Part shown: one piece after another, positions 29,401 to 38,800 of the stretch
How positions within the stretch are numbered: position 1 is the first letter of the stretch
Layout of the letters: every line of letters starts with the position of its first letter
Origin: Anaerolineae bacterium UTCFX2
Lineage (GTDB): Bacteria > Chloroflexota > Anaerolineae > Anaerolineales > UBA4823
Length of the DNA stretch: 43,786 nucleotides
Assembly: GCA_002050125.1 (NCBI GenBank)
Contig: MWTA01000045.1
Span: 1-43,786 of the forward strand
Direction: 5' to 3'
The notes under the pieces: generated by a model
Seen by the model: the letters and a program-made list of their open reading frames with translations, nothing else
What the model was told of the DNA's origin: nothing
The model's database searches: none
Translations under genes and position numbers: made by a program

Positions 29401-29748
29401 CAGCCCGAAGGCGCTCAAAGGTCCGAGCAGACCGGCTGCCAGCGCCCAGGGCACGGCAGCCAGCAGCATCACCACCGGGAAGATCGGGTCCATCGGCAAG
29501 CCGGGCTGCGCGATCATTTCGCCAAACTGCAGGCGCACCCCAACAAAAAGGCTGGTGATTGGCACAAAGACCAAAAGGATGAGGAAAGTCAGGATCCTCT
29601 TGGTGTCAATGGGGCGGTTATATTTATGCCATCTAACGAGGAGGTAGATGCTTCCAACTGACAGGGCAATAAACCCAAGCCACCCAATCCATCCATACGG
29701 CAACTCGAGATATGGAGGGGAGGACATCAGCTTGAAAAAAGAGGTCAT
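26446..29748 (-). CDS. Membrane sensor histidine kinase: multi-TM-dCache-HAMP-GAF-PAS-HisKA-HATPase
   Basis: This 1100-residue kinase combines many input modules. Residues 19-218 form about seven membrane helices. Another helix (252-273) leads into a long extracytoplasmic region (about 280-525) that looks like a dCache ligand sensor, closed by a helix at about 527-550. HAMP (about 550-605), GAF (about 620-780) and PAS (from ILASSPDPVLVTD) follow, then HisKA with VSHDLRSPL (His879) and the ATPase with NAIKYTRPEG, DNGTGISP, FEKFYRG and GTGLGLAI. The seven-helix unit ahead of a complete Cache-HAMP sensor is unusual and may bind a membrane or small ligand. It has an extended -10 promoter. No partner regulator is adjacent. 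A weak AAGG is the only ribosome binding site seen. Confidence 0.9.
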   Translation of the reverse strand: MTSFFKLMSSPPYLELPYGWIGWLGFIALSVGSIYLLVRWHKYNRPIDTKRILTFLILLVFVPITSLFVGVRLQFGEMIAQPGLPMDPIFPVVMLLAAVPWALAAGLLGPLSAFGLAFFSGLLIGMWHTHLLFTSLEYGLLAILFSACVRQRYRTTFFKLARHPIFAGLLISALYLIIHLVVVLFTSQGIFVTRLDYGLQSLAVNVLAVGLQIFIASLPAEAIRFTSAERWFEPGALEPSPAERSLQTRFAVSMAPLALILLLTLMIGNWIVAGEAAREMIHGQMSNAAEMSAQSVPFFLETGQNLILKLAQEPNLLSDNSILLSETLAEDIKTVPFFNQLSVLGEDSRIISSYPTANNIGPQSPVDEQMGIQFALDGMPFQYYSIPPVEGQKTAQISFLAAIFDQNGNAQRVLIGRADLETNPFSKPIISGLQELTGEDDTGMLLDENNRILVHRDPAMVMTTYTGRTSDSPLFYVDTGPGGNRVMVYFQPAEGRDWSIVLMAPVYRAQELALQIATPLLAMILVLSLVGLVILRFGLRMVTVSLKTLSQEAGRIAQGKLDQPLAAEGVDEVGQLRRSFETMRVSLKGRLDELNRLLLVSQGVASSLEFSEAVQPILEAALATGASAARVVLAPDIVHDQDGTPSMPMTYGLGPSQNLYRDLDEQILALTRQQDRLVLSNLQRPRLLNVTPSAPHPESLMAVALRHENLYYGTLWVAYDQPHTFSEEEVRFMVTLGGQAALAAANARLFLSAEIGRQRLESILASSPDPVLVTDQRDQLLLANPAAWQVLGLNLDESNTGKPINQVIDEPELINLLRTTSAEKQSVEVSLPGGRVFLATATPVLAEGQRMGRVCVLRDVTHFKELDALKSDFVSTVSHDLRSPLTLMRGYATMLEMVGQLNEQQDNYVRKIISGVESMARLVNNLLDLGRIESGVGLQVETINIRDVVERVVGSLQLQAAQRRIQLTSEFPAGSQPLIEADQALLQQALHNLVENAIKYTRPEGKVHVRTRIQPIGVVFEVIDNGTGISPVDQPRLFEKFYRGVPQGSKEQRGTGLGLAIVKSIAERHGGKVWAESQLGKGSTFYLAIPIQQGIQEVKI

Positions 29749-29790
29749 ATGAGGCCTTGTTGCAACTGCTGTGCCACTTTATCTGCGAAC

Positions 29791-29799
29791 ATTATAGCA
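29791..29799 (-). promoter_or_regulatory. Extended -10 promoter of the membrane kinase
   Basis: TGCTATAAT on the minus strand matches the extended -10 form TGnTATAAT exactly, which does not need a good -35 box; none is seen. Transcription would start near 29784, about 36 bases ahead of the kinase ATG, in the 93-base gap after plsC. Confidence 0.6.
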
Positions 29800-29841
29800 T
29801 AGACGCTAAGGGTGCGATTCTCGGATATCTCCTGGGGGCGT

Positions 29842-30591
29842 TTACAGGAACTCAAGCGTATCCTGGGTGGCGTTTTCAAGGTCGCGGTAATAGCCGCGTT
29901 GCGCTTCAGGCAGCATGGCGGACAGCACGTACATGGCTTCGTCGGTCATTTGGCGCAGCGCTTCGCCCCCGAGACGGTGGTAATCCGAGCGAAAGCGGAA
30001 CGGCGGTCCAAAATGGATTTTCACCCCCGGTTCGCGCCAGCGGGAGGTGAACCGCAGGGCTGGAAACCCGACGCTGCCCTGGATGGCGGTTGGGACGATC
30101 GGCGCGCCGCTGCGGCTGCCCAAATAAGCAATCCCTTCGCGGCCTTCTATTAACTCCGGACCGCGCGTCCCTTCCGGCGCAACCAGAATGATTTCGCCGG
30201 CGCGCAGGACATCCAACGACATCTGGATCGCCCGTCGGTCGGCTTCTTCGCGGCGGACCGGGATCACGCCCCAGATGCGCGGGAATATTCCGATCACAGG
30301 ATAGCTGTAAACCTCGATCTTAGCGAGCGGGACGATTTCGCGTTCGAGATACGGCATGATGACGATCGGATCGATGAATGCGATGTGATTGATCATCAGG
30401 ATCGCCGGTCCACTCTCGGGGATGTTTTCAACTCCATTGACCGAATCCACCTTGGCGAGCAGGGGGATACCGATAAATCGCAGCAGGAATTTGAGGACTT
30501 TGCGCCGCAGCGTGTAATGGGCGTGGCTGTAGGCGCGGGTCTGCTTGCGGGCGGGAGCTTGCGCTGCCAGGTAATTTTCACTCTTTGGCAT
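29842..30591 (-). CDS. plsC: 1-acyl-sn-glycerol-3-phosphate acyltransferase (PlsC family)
   Basis: Transfers an acyl chain to the sn-2 position of lysophosphatidate, giving phosphatidate for membrane lipids. The 249 residues carry the catalytic HX4D motif (His69 to Asp74 in NHIAFID), the glycerol-phosphate motif APEGTRGPE (Glu140 to Arg143) and a hydrophobic N-terminal half that sits on the membrane. The ATG overlaps the cmk stop codon by one base (ATGA), so the two are translationally coupled. Pairing of cmk with plsC is a common bacterial arrangement. The acyl donor is not evident. A related acyltransferase acting on another lipid cannot be excluded. Confidence 0.9.
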   Translation of the reverse strand: MPKSENYLAAQAPARKQTRAYSHAHYTLRRKVLKFLLRFIGIPLLAKVDSVNGVENIPESGPAILMINHIAFIDPIVIMPYLEREIVPLAKIEVYSYPVIGIFPRIWGVIPVRREEADRRAIQMSLDVLRAGEIILVAPEGTRGPELIEGREGIAYLGSRSGAPIVPTAIQGSVGFPALRFTSRWREPGVKIHFGPPFRFRSDYHRLGGEALRQMTDEAMYVLSAMLPEAQRGYYRDLENATQDTLEFL

Positions 30592-31277
30592 CAGTTTTTC
30601 GTCTTACAAACCAAAGCGCATGCCTTGATAAACGCCTGATCGACGTCCATCCCATCCGTATCCAGGATCACCGCATCGGAAGCCGGGCGGAGCGGTGCAA
30701 TTGCGCGGGTGGAATCGATTTGATCGCGCTCGTGAATATCCGCGAGCACTTCGGAAAAGCTCGCCTGACCGCCGCGCTGGCGCTGTTCGAGATAACGCCG
30801 CCTGGCGCGCTCCTCGGTGGAGGCGGTCAGATAGATTTTGAGCGAAGCTTCCGGCATTACCGCGGTGCCGATATCGCGCCCCACCATGACGACTTTGCCG
30901 CGCAGCCCGATCCTGCGCTGCTGAGTGGTCAACGCCAGCCGCACGCCAGGGTAAGCGGACACAAGCGACACGTTGCGGTCCACCTCTGCCCGGCGAATAT
31001 CCCAGGTGATGTCCGTCCCATCCAGGATGATGTCGCAATTCCTGCCGTCTGCGCGGGAGGGCGGCAGGATATCGATGATGACGGTTTCTGCCAGGCGGGT
31101 GATTTCGGCTTCGTCGTTCAGGTCAGCGCCTGCACTCAGCGCCGCCCAGGTGACGGCGCGGTACATGACGCCGGTGTCGAAAAACAAAAAACCTAATTCG
31201 TCCGCCAACTTCTTGCCGATGGTCGATTTTCCCGAAGCGGCTGGTCCGTCGATAGCGATGACCTCAGGAACTGACAT
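30591..31277 (-). CDS. cmk: Cytidylate kinase
   Basis: Phosphorylates CMP and dCMP with ATP in pyrimidine metabolism and recycles CMP released by lipid synthesis. The P-loop GPAASGKSTIGKKLA is near the N-terminus, followed by LFFDTGVMYRAVTW, GTDITWDIRRAEVD (nucleotide binding), VGRDIGTAVMPEA and the lid with RARRRYLEQRQRG. The start at 31277 gives 228 residues, the family length, and begins MSVPEVIAIDGP. It has GGAG 4 bases ahead. An upstream in-frame extension to 31370 has no conserved sequence. It follows the GT39-like gene after about 94 bases and overlaps plsC. Confidence 0.95.
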   Translation of the reverse strand: MSVPEVIAIDGPAASGKSTIGKKLADELGFLFFDTGVMYRAVTWAALSAGADLNDEAEITRLAETVIIDILPPSRADGRNCDIILDGTDITWDIRRAEVDRNVSLVSAYPGVRLALTTQQRRIGLRGKVVMVGRDIGTAVMPEASLKIYLTASTEERARRRYLEQRQRGGQASFSEVLADIHERDQIDSTRAIAPLRPASDAVILDTDGMDVDQAFIKACALVCKTKN

Positions 31278-31371
31278 AAAACTCCGATCCACATCCTTGC
31301 AGAGCGGGGATAACGCTGGTCTAAAGATACCTGACCAGTTTCGCTCACGCTGAAAGCTATTGTTCAGCAAT

Positions 31372-33147
31372 TCAGGGAGGGTTCACGCCGCTTTGCTCAG
31401 TTATTAGCGACCCGCCCGGAAAAAGATCGCTGCGCGCCCAGAGGATGATTTTTTCATACTGGAGCGGGGCTGCGCGGAACGCGATCCAATCAACCAGACT
31501 GTTCGGCAGCGTCCCTTCCCAGCCGGGCCACGCCCACCACACGAAATCCTGCCCCCGATATGCGGCAGCCCAGTTCGGGTTGGCTTGATCCACCGGCGTG
31601 ATGATTATGGCTGGGTGTTCGGATTCCGCCAGCGCAGTCACGAAGCGCGCCTGGGGGTAATCGCGCAAAGTCCAGCGCAAGGCTGGCGTATCCACTAATG
31701 AGACCACCTCGAGGTTGTTCGCCAGCCCGGCGTTCCACTTCGAGAGCGTGTCGAGCGTGTTGGACATCAGGTCAACCTGACCGCTGCCAGGAGGGTTTCC
31801 CCAGAGTTCCAGCGGGTTGTTTGGGCGCAGGATCGCGGCGCCCCAGAGCGCCGCTGCCAGATAGACGCTCCCGGCTGCTAGAAGACCCCAGGCGGTTCCA
31901 AGCCGGCTGGCATCCCGGCTCCAGCCCAGGGCGACCAGGATGCTGGTCAGCGCTCCCAGGGACAGAATGCCCAACAAAAGCACCAGGCGCGTAATTTGGG
32001 GTGAAACCACGCCTTCGGCGGGGATCCCGCGGGTAGAGATGAGCGTGTAGAAGAACAACCCCGAAAGGAGCAGAATTAAGCCGGCATGCAGCCAGGCTGG
32101 CAGGTCCTCCGGCTGGCGTGGCAAGCGCGCCGGCAGGTAATTTTTCAGCTCCCAGGCAGCCATCAGCCAGAGCGGCGTCAGCGTCCACACCAGGTCGGAG
32201 ACTTGCCGGGCTGGATACGCCAGGGTCAGGACCAGGCTGACGCCAAACCAGCTCAGCGCCAGGTAATGCGGGGCGGCTTCTGCGGGGAATTTTTTGATCG
32301 CCCAGCGGATTATTCCCAGGATGGCGAACAGCAGCGCAATCGGCTGGTAGATCAACAGCGCGGCGATGATTTTCATTGCGCCTGTTCCCGAGGGAACAGC
32401 CCAACCGGAAAGGTAGGCGGTCAGCGAATCGATCCAGGCAGCCATCCCTTGGGGATAGCGCAAGCAGCCGGTTCCGAGGATGAGGATGGTCAGCGCGCCA
32501 GCCAGCAGCGCCTTGCGCCAGGGCGAGCGCCCCGGTTCCGCCTCAGCCGCCGGCGCGGCAGCGACCGGGCTGCTCCGCCCGCGCTCCCATATACCCCAGG
32601 CGATCAACCCGCCCAGGCTCAGGCTGATCAGCCCGGTGAAGACGGCTAGACCGCTCAGCAGAGCGACGCCCGCCAGGATGCCCGCCAGGAGCGGGCGGCG
32701 GTTGAGCCACAACGCCAGCGCCGCCAGTCCGAAACCCAGCGCCAGCATCGGACCGCCAGCCTGGCGCGCTACCGCCGTCAATCCCGGATCGAGCGCCAGA
32801 CCGAAAGCCGCGATGATCGCTGCCCGGCGGGTGATCCTTTCCCGCATCAGAAAGGGGACGAAAACCAGGGCGACCCCCGCCAGCGCGGGCAAAAAGCGCG
32901 CCATGAAATTTGTGACGCCAAAAAGACGAAATAGCAGCGCGGTCAGGAAGACGTACGCCGGTTGAGGACCGATCACAACCTGGCTGGCAAAGCCCAGCGG
33001 TTTCGCCGCCTCCAGCGCCTGTAGAGCCCAGCCAGCCTCGGTTTCCGAGAGCGGCGCCTGCCCCAGGTTCAAGAAACGCAAGCATATCGCCAGCAAGACC
33101 GCCGCGAGAAACAATGGGTTCGCGTAGGTGGGTTGATTTCGGTTCAT
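31372..33147 (-). CDS. GT39/ArnT-like membrane glycosyltransferase (GT-C fold), third in cluster
   Basis: This 591-residue protein has about 12 membrane helices. The first helix ends in LRFLNLGQAPLSETEAGWAL. Acidic residues in this first outer loop (Glu-Thr-Glu) sit where GT-C enzymes of the GT39/ArnT/PMT group hold their catalytic acid, though the classic Asp-Glu pair is not kept. Such enzymes use a polyprenyl-phosphate sugar as donor on the outer face. The C-terminal 120 residues form a soluble outer domain (from about LWGNPPGSGQVDL). It resembles the Agl23-like proteins that occur with DUF2298 proteins in Chloroflexi and Archaea. Its ATG overlaps the stop of the DUF2298 gene (ATGA). It is probably active in surface glycan synthesis, but neither donor nor acceptor can be named. 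Confidence 0.75.
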   Translation of the reverse strand: MNRNQPTYANPLFLAAVLLAICLRFLNLGQAPLSETEAGWALQALEAAKPLGFASQVVIGPQPAYVFLTALLFRLFGVTNFMARFLPALAGVALVFVPFLMRERITRRAAIIAAFGLALDPGLTAVARQAGGPMLALGFGLAALALWLNRRPLLAGILAGVALLSGLAVFTGLISLSLGGLIAWGIWERGRSSPVAAAPAAEAEPGRSPWRKALLAGALTILILGTGCLRYPQGMAAWIDSLTAYLSGWAVPSGTGAMKIIAALLIYQPIALLFAILGIIRWAIKKFPAEAAPHYLALSWFGVSLVLTLAYPARQVSDLVWTLTPLWLMAAWELKNYLPARLPRQPEDLPAWLHAGLILLLSGLFFYTLISTRGIPAEGVVSPQITRLVLLLGILSLGALTSILVALGWSRDASRLGTAWGLLAAGSVYLAAALWGAAILRPNNPLELWGNPPGSGQVDLMSNTLDTLSKWNAGLANNLEVVSLVDTPALRWTLRDYPQARFVTALAESEHPAIIITPVDQANPNWAAAYRGQDFVWWAWPGWEGTLPNSLVDWIAFRAAPLQYEKIILWARSDLFPGGSLITEQSGVNPP

Positions 33148-35888
33148 GGCTCCAGGCTGCCCGGATATTCGTAGATCGCAACTTGACCCTGCGTAAAGAC
33201 GGGAAGCATGTTGCGCATGAATTTTACCTCGACCAGCCCAATTGGGCAGTTAAGGTTCGCGGAGGTGTAGGTCTGTCGTTCCAGGTTGCCAACGAAGACG
33301 TAGCGGATGTTGTATTTCTCCAGGATCTGGCGCGCCTCTTCCCAGTCCCGGGCGCAGTAGAGCCGCAGCAGATCGGATTGCCGGTCGCCGATCTCGCTAC
33401 GCCCGCCGCGCCACTGGTCTTCATGTCCAACCCAACCCAGCACAGCCGGCAAGCCTGAAAGGGTGGACGCGCGGGCGTATTCGGTGTAGCTGCCGCCGGT
33501 TTCTGGCACCGCTTCGGCAATGATGCCCGGTGGCGCCTGGTTCAACCATTCGATCGCGGCGGCTTCTTCGGGAAAGAAGCGCGGAAAATAGGCGGCGGAG
33601 TCGAGCGTCCATTCCAGCGGCTTGAACCCGTTGGTCTTATTCCACAGGCTCAAGACCGGGTACGCCAGGCTGGCAAGCAGCAGGAGGCTCATCGCGACCC
33701 CAAAGACCACTCTCCAGCCGCCGCGCAGCTTTTCGGATAACGTGACCACGCTGAACGCCGCAGCAATGCTCCACACCAGCCAGGCTTGGAAATAGAACTT
33801 GAAGATCGTGTTCATGCGCCAGCCAAACAGGTCGCGCAAGAACATAAATTCGGGCGCGATCACGAGCAGCAGACCGGTCAGGATTAAAACCAGGCTGAAG
33901 ACCCCCGAAAGATTGAGCCGGGCGCCCGCCGAGGGCGTTTCGAGCGGTTGATCGTCGCCGGCGGAGTGGGCAGCCGCCTCGGTTTGCATCTTGCGCAATT
34001 GCGGGATCAGGCTCAGCAGCAAGCCCAGCGTCACTAGTAGAGTGATCCAGGCGCCGGGCGCGCCGACGCGGCGCTCGAGAGCCGCCTGGTAAAGCGCGCC
34101 CAGGCTCGGCGCGCCCAACGACCCGAGATAGATATCGCGCACACTGGGCAGGATGGCGACCACCAGCCCGAGCAGAAGCGAAAAGACCCACAGCGCCAGG
34201 AAAGTGGCTGCCGACAAGAGCATCCCACGCACGAGCGCCTGGCGGCTGCTCAAACGGTTGTTCAGGAAGGTCAGGAAAAGAAGGATCGGCGCGAGCAGCG
34301 GCGCGAACATCACCCACAGGTGCGCCCCGCGCGTGGGATAGATCAAATTGGGCAGGATCCCTCCAGCTTGGGATGAAAAACCGAGGTAAAACGGGAAATA
34401 AAGCAAGATGCCGCACAGCCCGAGCGCCGCGCCCATCCAGATAAAATCAGCCAGGGCGCCGGCAAATTTGCGCCCATAGACCAGGGATCGGTTGAGCGCA
34501 AACGCGGCTGCAAAAATAAACACATAGACCGGAAAATCCCAGGTGTTCAGAAACGCCAATCCACCCAGCGCCACCGCAGCCAGCAGAAAGAACGGCAGGT
34601 CAATGTCCAGCTCAAAGATCGGTATGACTTGTGGAGCAGGCGCAGACGGCTCATCTGCGCCGGGTTGATCGAGCGATTTCCAGAGCAAAACTCCGCCCGC
34701 AACCAGCAGCAGGAAACCTAGCCCGACCAGCGCCGCCCGCAACTGAAGCAGCCCGAACCCCAGCGCGATCAACCCCACCGGCAGGGAGACGAAGGCGAAC
34801 CAGCGCGCCCCCTTCCAGGTCATGACCAGGCGTAAGGGGCGCCTCGGCGGGTGCGGGCGGAGCAGCAAACCAAGCGCCAACGTGACCGCCAGGAAGGCGA
34901 ACGGCATTGCCAGCACGTGCGGATGCAGGTCGCCCAGCAGAAACGAGAAGAAGGGGAATTCGTCGATGATCTCGCGCCAGGTTCCGTTATAGTCGTAGTC
35001 TTGCAGCACCCGCGAGGCGCGCCACCACCACCAGAAATTGCTCGGAACCCAGCTAAAAGGCGGCTGAGGCGGCGCGCTGAGGTCCTTGATATCCAGCCAT
35101 TTCCAGAATGCCGAGTTGAGCGCGCCATCCAGGCTGCGCTGCCAGAAAAGACCGCGGGTGTGCAGCACCTGCAGAAAGCCTTCCAGGTTGCTCACCACGA
35201 GCACAAAGAACGGGCCAAGCAGCGCCGCAAAACTGTAAGCAGAAGGCCGCGAAACCGACCTGCGGCTGAGCGGGTTGAGCAAGTTGACCAGCAAGCCGTA
35301 AGCGCCGCTGGCGCTCAAGGCGAAAGTCAGCGCGATGCCCAGGTTGAATGCCACGCTGCCGCTCGTCCCGGCGATTTTGGCAAGCATGGATGTCAGTACA
35401 TAGCCAAAGTAATAATATGAAATGGCATAGCCCGACAGCCATGGATCGTGCGGCGGAAAGGTGGGCGAGCGCAGGATGGCGTTGATAAATGCCAGTTCCA
35501 TGGGCTTTTCGGTTCCGACTGCGTCGGGGTTAGCTGCCCGGATCAACGCCAGCCCGGCGAAGAGGAGCAGAAAGAGCGCTTCGCTGACCACAACCAGGGT
35601 CGCGTGTTCTTTCAGCCAGCCCCACAATTCCCTGGGTTGGATGCCCCGTAAGCACCAGAGCGTGAGCGCAGCCAGCAAGGCAGCCGCGAACAAAACCCCT
35701 CCTTGATTGAAGGGCAGCGCTCCAAGCGAAGCGAGCAGCCAGAAAATGAACCCCCAAATCAACAGCCCCAGTGTGCGGCTGACGGCAAAACCGCGCTCGC
35801 GCAAGCCGGGCAGCAGCCGGTAGGCAATTGGAAATGCGAGCCAGCCCAGGCAACTGATAACGATGTACCAGACGATCCAATCTTTCAC
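33144..35888 (-). CDS. DUF2298 (Chlor_Arch_YYY) membrane protein, standalone
   Basis: A 914-residue protein with some 18-20 membrane helices. It carries the family marks FPPHDPWLSGYAISYYYFG (FPP at 144-146, YYY at 158-160), DEFPFFSFLLGDLHPH (DLHPH at 320-324), NTWDFPVY, RMNTIFKFYFQAW and, near the end, KYNIRYVFVGNLER. All have close matches in the C-terminal half of the upstream 1808-residue protein. The start is GTG at 35888, which overlaps the upstream stop (GTGA); GAGGGG lies 5 bases ahead. The frame stays open 145 codons further upstream, but that part is out-of-frame sequence of the upstream gene. The function is unknown. The company of GT39 proteins suggests transfer or flipping of lipid-linked sugars. 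Confidence 0.88.
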   Translation of the reverse strand: MKDWIVWYIVISCLGWLAFPIAYRLLPGLRERGFAVSRTLGLLIWGFIFWLLASLGALPFNQGGVLFAAALLAALTLWCLRGIQPRELWGWLKEHATLVVVSEALFLLLFAGLALIRAANPDAVGTEKPMELAFINAILRSPTFPPHDPWLSGYAISYYYFGYVLTSMLAKIAGTSGSVAFNLGIALTFALSASGAYGLLVNLLNPLSRRSVSRPSAYSFAALLGPFFVLVVSNLEGFLQVLHTRGLFWQRSLDGALNSAFWKWLDIKDLSAPPQPPFSWVPSNFWWWWRASRVLQDYDYNGTWREIIDEFPFFSFLLGDLHPHVLAMPFAFLAVTLALGLLLRPHPPRRPLRLVMTWKGARWFAFVSLPVGLIALGFGLLQLRAALVGLGFLLLVAGGVLLWKSLDQPGADEPSAPAPQVIPIFELDIDLPFFLLAAVALGGLAFLNTWDFPVYVFIFAAAFALNRSLVYGRKFAGALADFIWMGAALGLCGILLYFPFYLGFSSQAGGILPNLIYPTRGAHLWVMFAPLLAPILLFLTFLNNRLSSRQALVRGMLLSAATFLALWVFSLLLGLVVAILPSVRDIYLGSLGAPSLGALYQAALERRVGAPGAWITLLVTLGLLLSLIPQLRKMQTEAAAHSAGDDQPLETPSAGARLNLSGVFSLVLILTGLLLVIAPEFMFLRDLFGWRMNTIFKFYFQAWLVWSIAAAFSVVTLSEKLRGGWRVVFGVAMSLLLLASLAYPVLSLWNKTNGFKPLEWTLDSAAYFPRFFPEEAAAIEWLNQAPPGIIAEAVPETGGSYTEYARASTLSGLPAVLGWVGHEDQWRGGRSEIGDRQSDLLRLYCARDWEEARQILEKYNIRYVFVGNLERQTYTSANLNCPIGLVEVKFMRNMLPVFTQGQVAIYEYPGSLEP

Positions 35889-38800
35889 GAATTCCCCTCG
35901 ATCACTCGGTAGATCACCGTATCGCCCTCTCGATAGACTTCCTGCCACAGGATCCCCTCGGCGAGCTCGAATTTCTCGAGCCCGGGACCCGGGTAGTGGC
36001 CGCGTTCCTGCTGACCCACGATGATGTATTGGATGTTGTACTTGCGCAAGAAATCCGCCGCCAGTTGAAGATCCTCGGTCAAGTAGAAGTTGTCGATGTC
36101 GAAGATGCGTTCGGTAACCCAGGCGCCCGGATTGGCGGTGCGCTGCTGCTGCTGGTGCCATTCCCAGCCGACCACCCCGGGCAGACCGGTGTAAATCGTG
36201 TAGCGCGAGCCCCAGCGGTAGAGATTGCGCAGGTTGGCTTCGACGATCACCGGCGAGCCCTGGACGTGTTCTTGAAGCCAGCGGATGGCTTTGTAATCCT
36301 GACCGAGATCCATCACGCCCCATTCGTCGGTGTAGGTCGCCAGCGGCATGAACGCCATCCCATCCAGCGTGACCGGGCCATGCTCCACCATGCGGTCGTC
36401 GATCTTAGCCAGGGTTGCCTGCATGGTGTACAGGCTGGCGCCCCCGACCAGCAGCACAAACGCAATCTGCCAAGCCCAGCGCCAGCCCGGCAGCCAGTCG
36501 TCCACAGCCGGGATGAGCCAGGCGAGCGCCGCGCCGGCGCTGACCGCCAGGAGCGTCCAGACCTGCAAATAGAACTTAAAAACGGTGTTCATGCGCCCGA
36601 TATCGCCGACCAGTACGATCACCTCGACCATTAACGTGAGCAGCAACCCACTGCCGATCAAGAATAACACAATTCGTTTCGCCTCCGGCTGGTCCGGGCG
36701 CAAAATCAAGACCCCCGCCCAAGCAGCCAGGGGAAGTACAAACCAGGCGATTGACACGTGCAATCCAAACAACAAGCCGGCTGTCAGGGTGAACAGCGCC
36801 AGGATCAAGAACAGGATTACGCCGCGATAGGGCTGCAGCCTGGACAGCGCTGAAAGCGGGGTTTTTGCCAGCCAATCCCGCGTTTCCCAAATCATCCAGG
36901 GTATTAGGACGATCAGGAACAAGCCCCAGTGGTTCAGATAGGCGCTGAAGGGCGTGTGGGGTCCCTTCCAGAGGTTGATTTTCGTGTAGCCGAGCGCATA
37001 CCAGTGTGCATACGGTTGGTATAAGAGGAACGCGAGCGCAGCCAACAGCGCGCCAGCGCCCAGCGCAGCGATCAGGCGCCGGAGGCGAAACGGCAGATCG
37101 CCCCACCAGGATGGCGCCGCAGGGTCCGCCCTGAACGGCGTGTTCTTCCAGAACGAATAGACCACCGCGATGACCCCCAGCGCTAGATAAAGCGGCAGAT
37201 CCCAGGTGTTGGTTGGGCGCAGCGCCCCAATCGAGAGCGCGGCTAACAGGAACCAAAACGCGCCGCCCAGCCAATGCCGCCAGCGCGCGTTGCCGAGGAT
37301 GATCCCAAACATGCAGCCCAGCGCCAGCAGTGCAATTGGGAGCGCAATCAGATGGGCGTGCAGGTCGGCGTAAAGCACCGTGAAATACGGGAATTCGGTG
37401 ATAGGTTCCACATCTCCCATGGCGGGGATGATGCGGCTGGGGTTCCAATACCAATCGCCTGTCCCATATGGCAGCGTCATCCCCTCAAAGAGCTCTTTGA
37501 GCCCAATCGCCGCCCAACTCAGGCGCGTGAAGATGGTTGCCTCGTCGATCATGCTTCTTGGAGCCCCGAGTTTTTGCAAGCCCTGGAAGATCATCTTGAC
37601 CGTTCCCAGGTTTCCCAGCACCGCCATCCCCAATGCGGCAGAGATTGCGGGAACGTATGGCGAAAGACGATCCTGCAGCTCCTTTGTAGGATCGATCCGG
37701 CTGGCGCGGGCTTTTTGGGCGAGATTCCACGCCAGCGAAAAAGCGCCCATGGCGATCAGGCTGAACAGCGTGGGCAGGATCAGGTTGTAAGCGACTGCGG
37801 GCGTGATGCCGAGCCATTTCACCAGCGTCCCTACCACCATGAAACCGTAATAGTAGTAGTTCAGGTACCCGCCAGAATACCAGGGGTCGTAAGGCGGAAA
37901 AGAGGTGCTTTTCAAGACGGCGTTGAAGTACGAGAAATCCATCGGTTTCTCGCCGCCCTTGGCGGGGTGCCAGAGGTCCGGGTTGAACAAGCGCACGAGC
38001 AGGAAAGCCAGGAAGAAGAGCAGAGTCAGTCCTTCAACAACCAGGAAGTAGCGTGAGCGGGAGCGCAGCCAGGCGCGCAGTTCTTCACGCTGCCAGTATG
38101 CCTGAAGCCCGCCGACCAGCGCCAGCAGACCGAGCGCCGCGCTGATGGTGACGCGGTCGAACGCGATGCTGAATGAGCCTGCCAGCCAGACCAGGAAGGA
38201 CAGCAGCAGCATCCCCGCGGTGCGCGTCAGCGGATAACCCCGGTCATCCAGCCCGGGCAAGGCGAGGCGCAGGATCGGAAAGGCGATCAGACCGAGCAGC
38301 GCCACGCTCAGATACCAGGCGAGCGCCGCCAGCGGCTGCGAGCGGTTGAGCGGCGAATTCGGGTTGAACAGAGCCGCCCAGGTGCCGCCTTGTTGCTGCT
38401 CCTGCAGGCGCGGCGCGGGAAGCATTAAGTCTTCCGGATGAGACTTGTATTTGAGCGGAGGTTTGCGAATAATCCGGTTGAAATCGACGCTGCCCAATAT
38501 CCGGCGCGCGTTTTCTTCGCTGTAAGCAGCGTTCTTTCTGAAGATCAATACCTTCGGATGATCGTAAACCGTGAAGGCTTCTTCGGCGAACTGATCGTTG
38601 AGCCGGAGCGGACCCAGGGCAGGGTCGGAGGTGAAGGTCTTTATCAGGTCGAAGCCCAGTTGACTGGCGAACATCCCGGGCGCGGCGACGCGGTAACAAT
38701 CCACCAGGTCTTGCGCCGGCGGGCAGCCGAGCAGCGCGCGATAATAGGCGGTGGTCATCGGGAAGCGTTCGGGGATGCGCGGCAGGGTGCCCCACTGGCG

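Noticed and set aside
35889-36323. 145-codon N-terminal extension of the standalone DUF2298 frame
   Set aside because: It lies inside the upstream fusion gene in another frame, is rich in Arg/Gly/Ser with no helix, and the GTG at 35888 with a ribosome binding site fits the family start.
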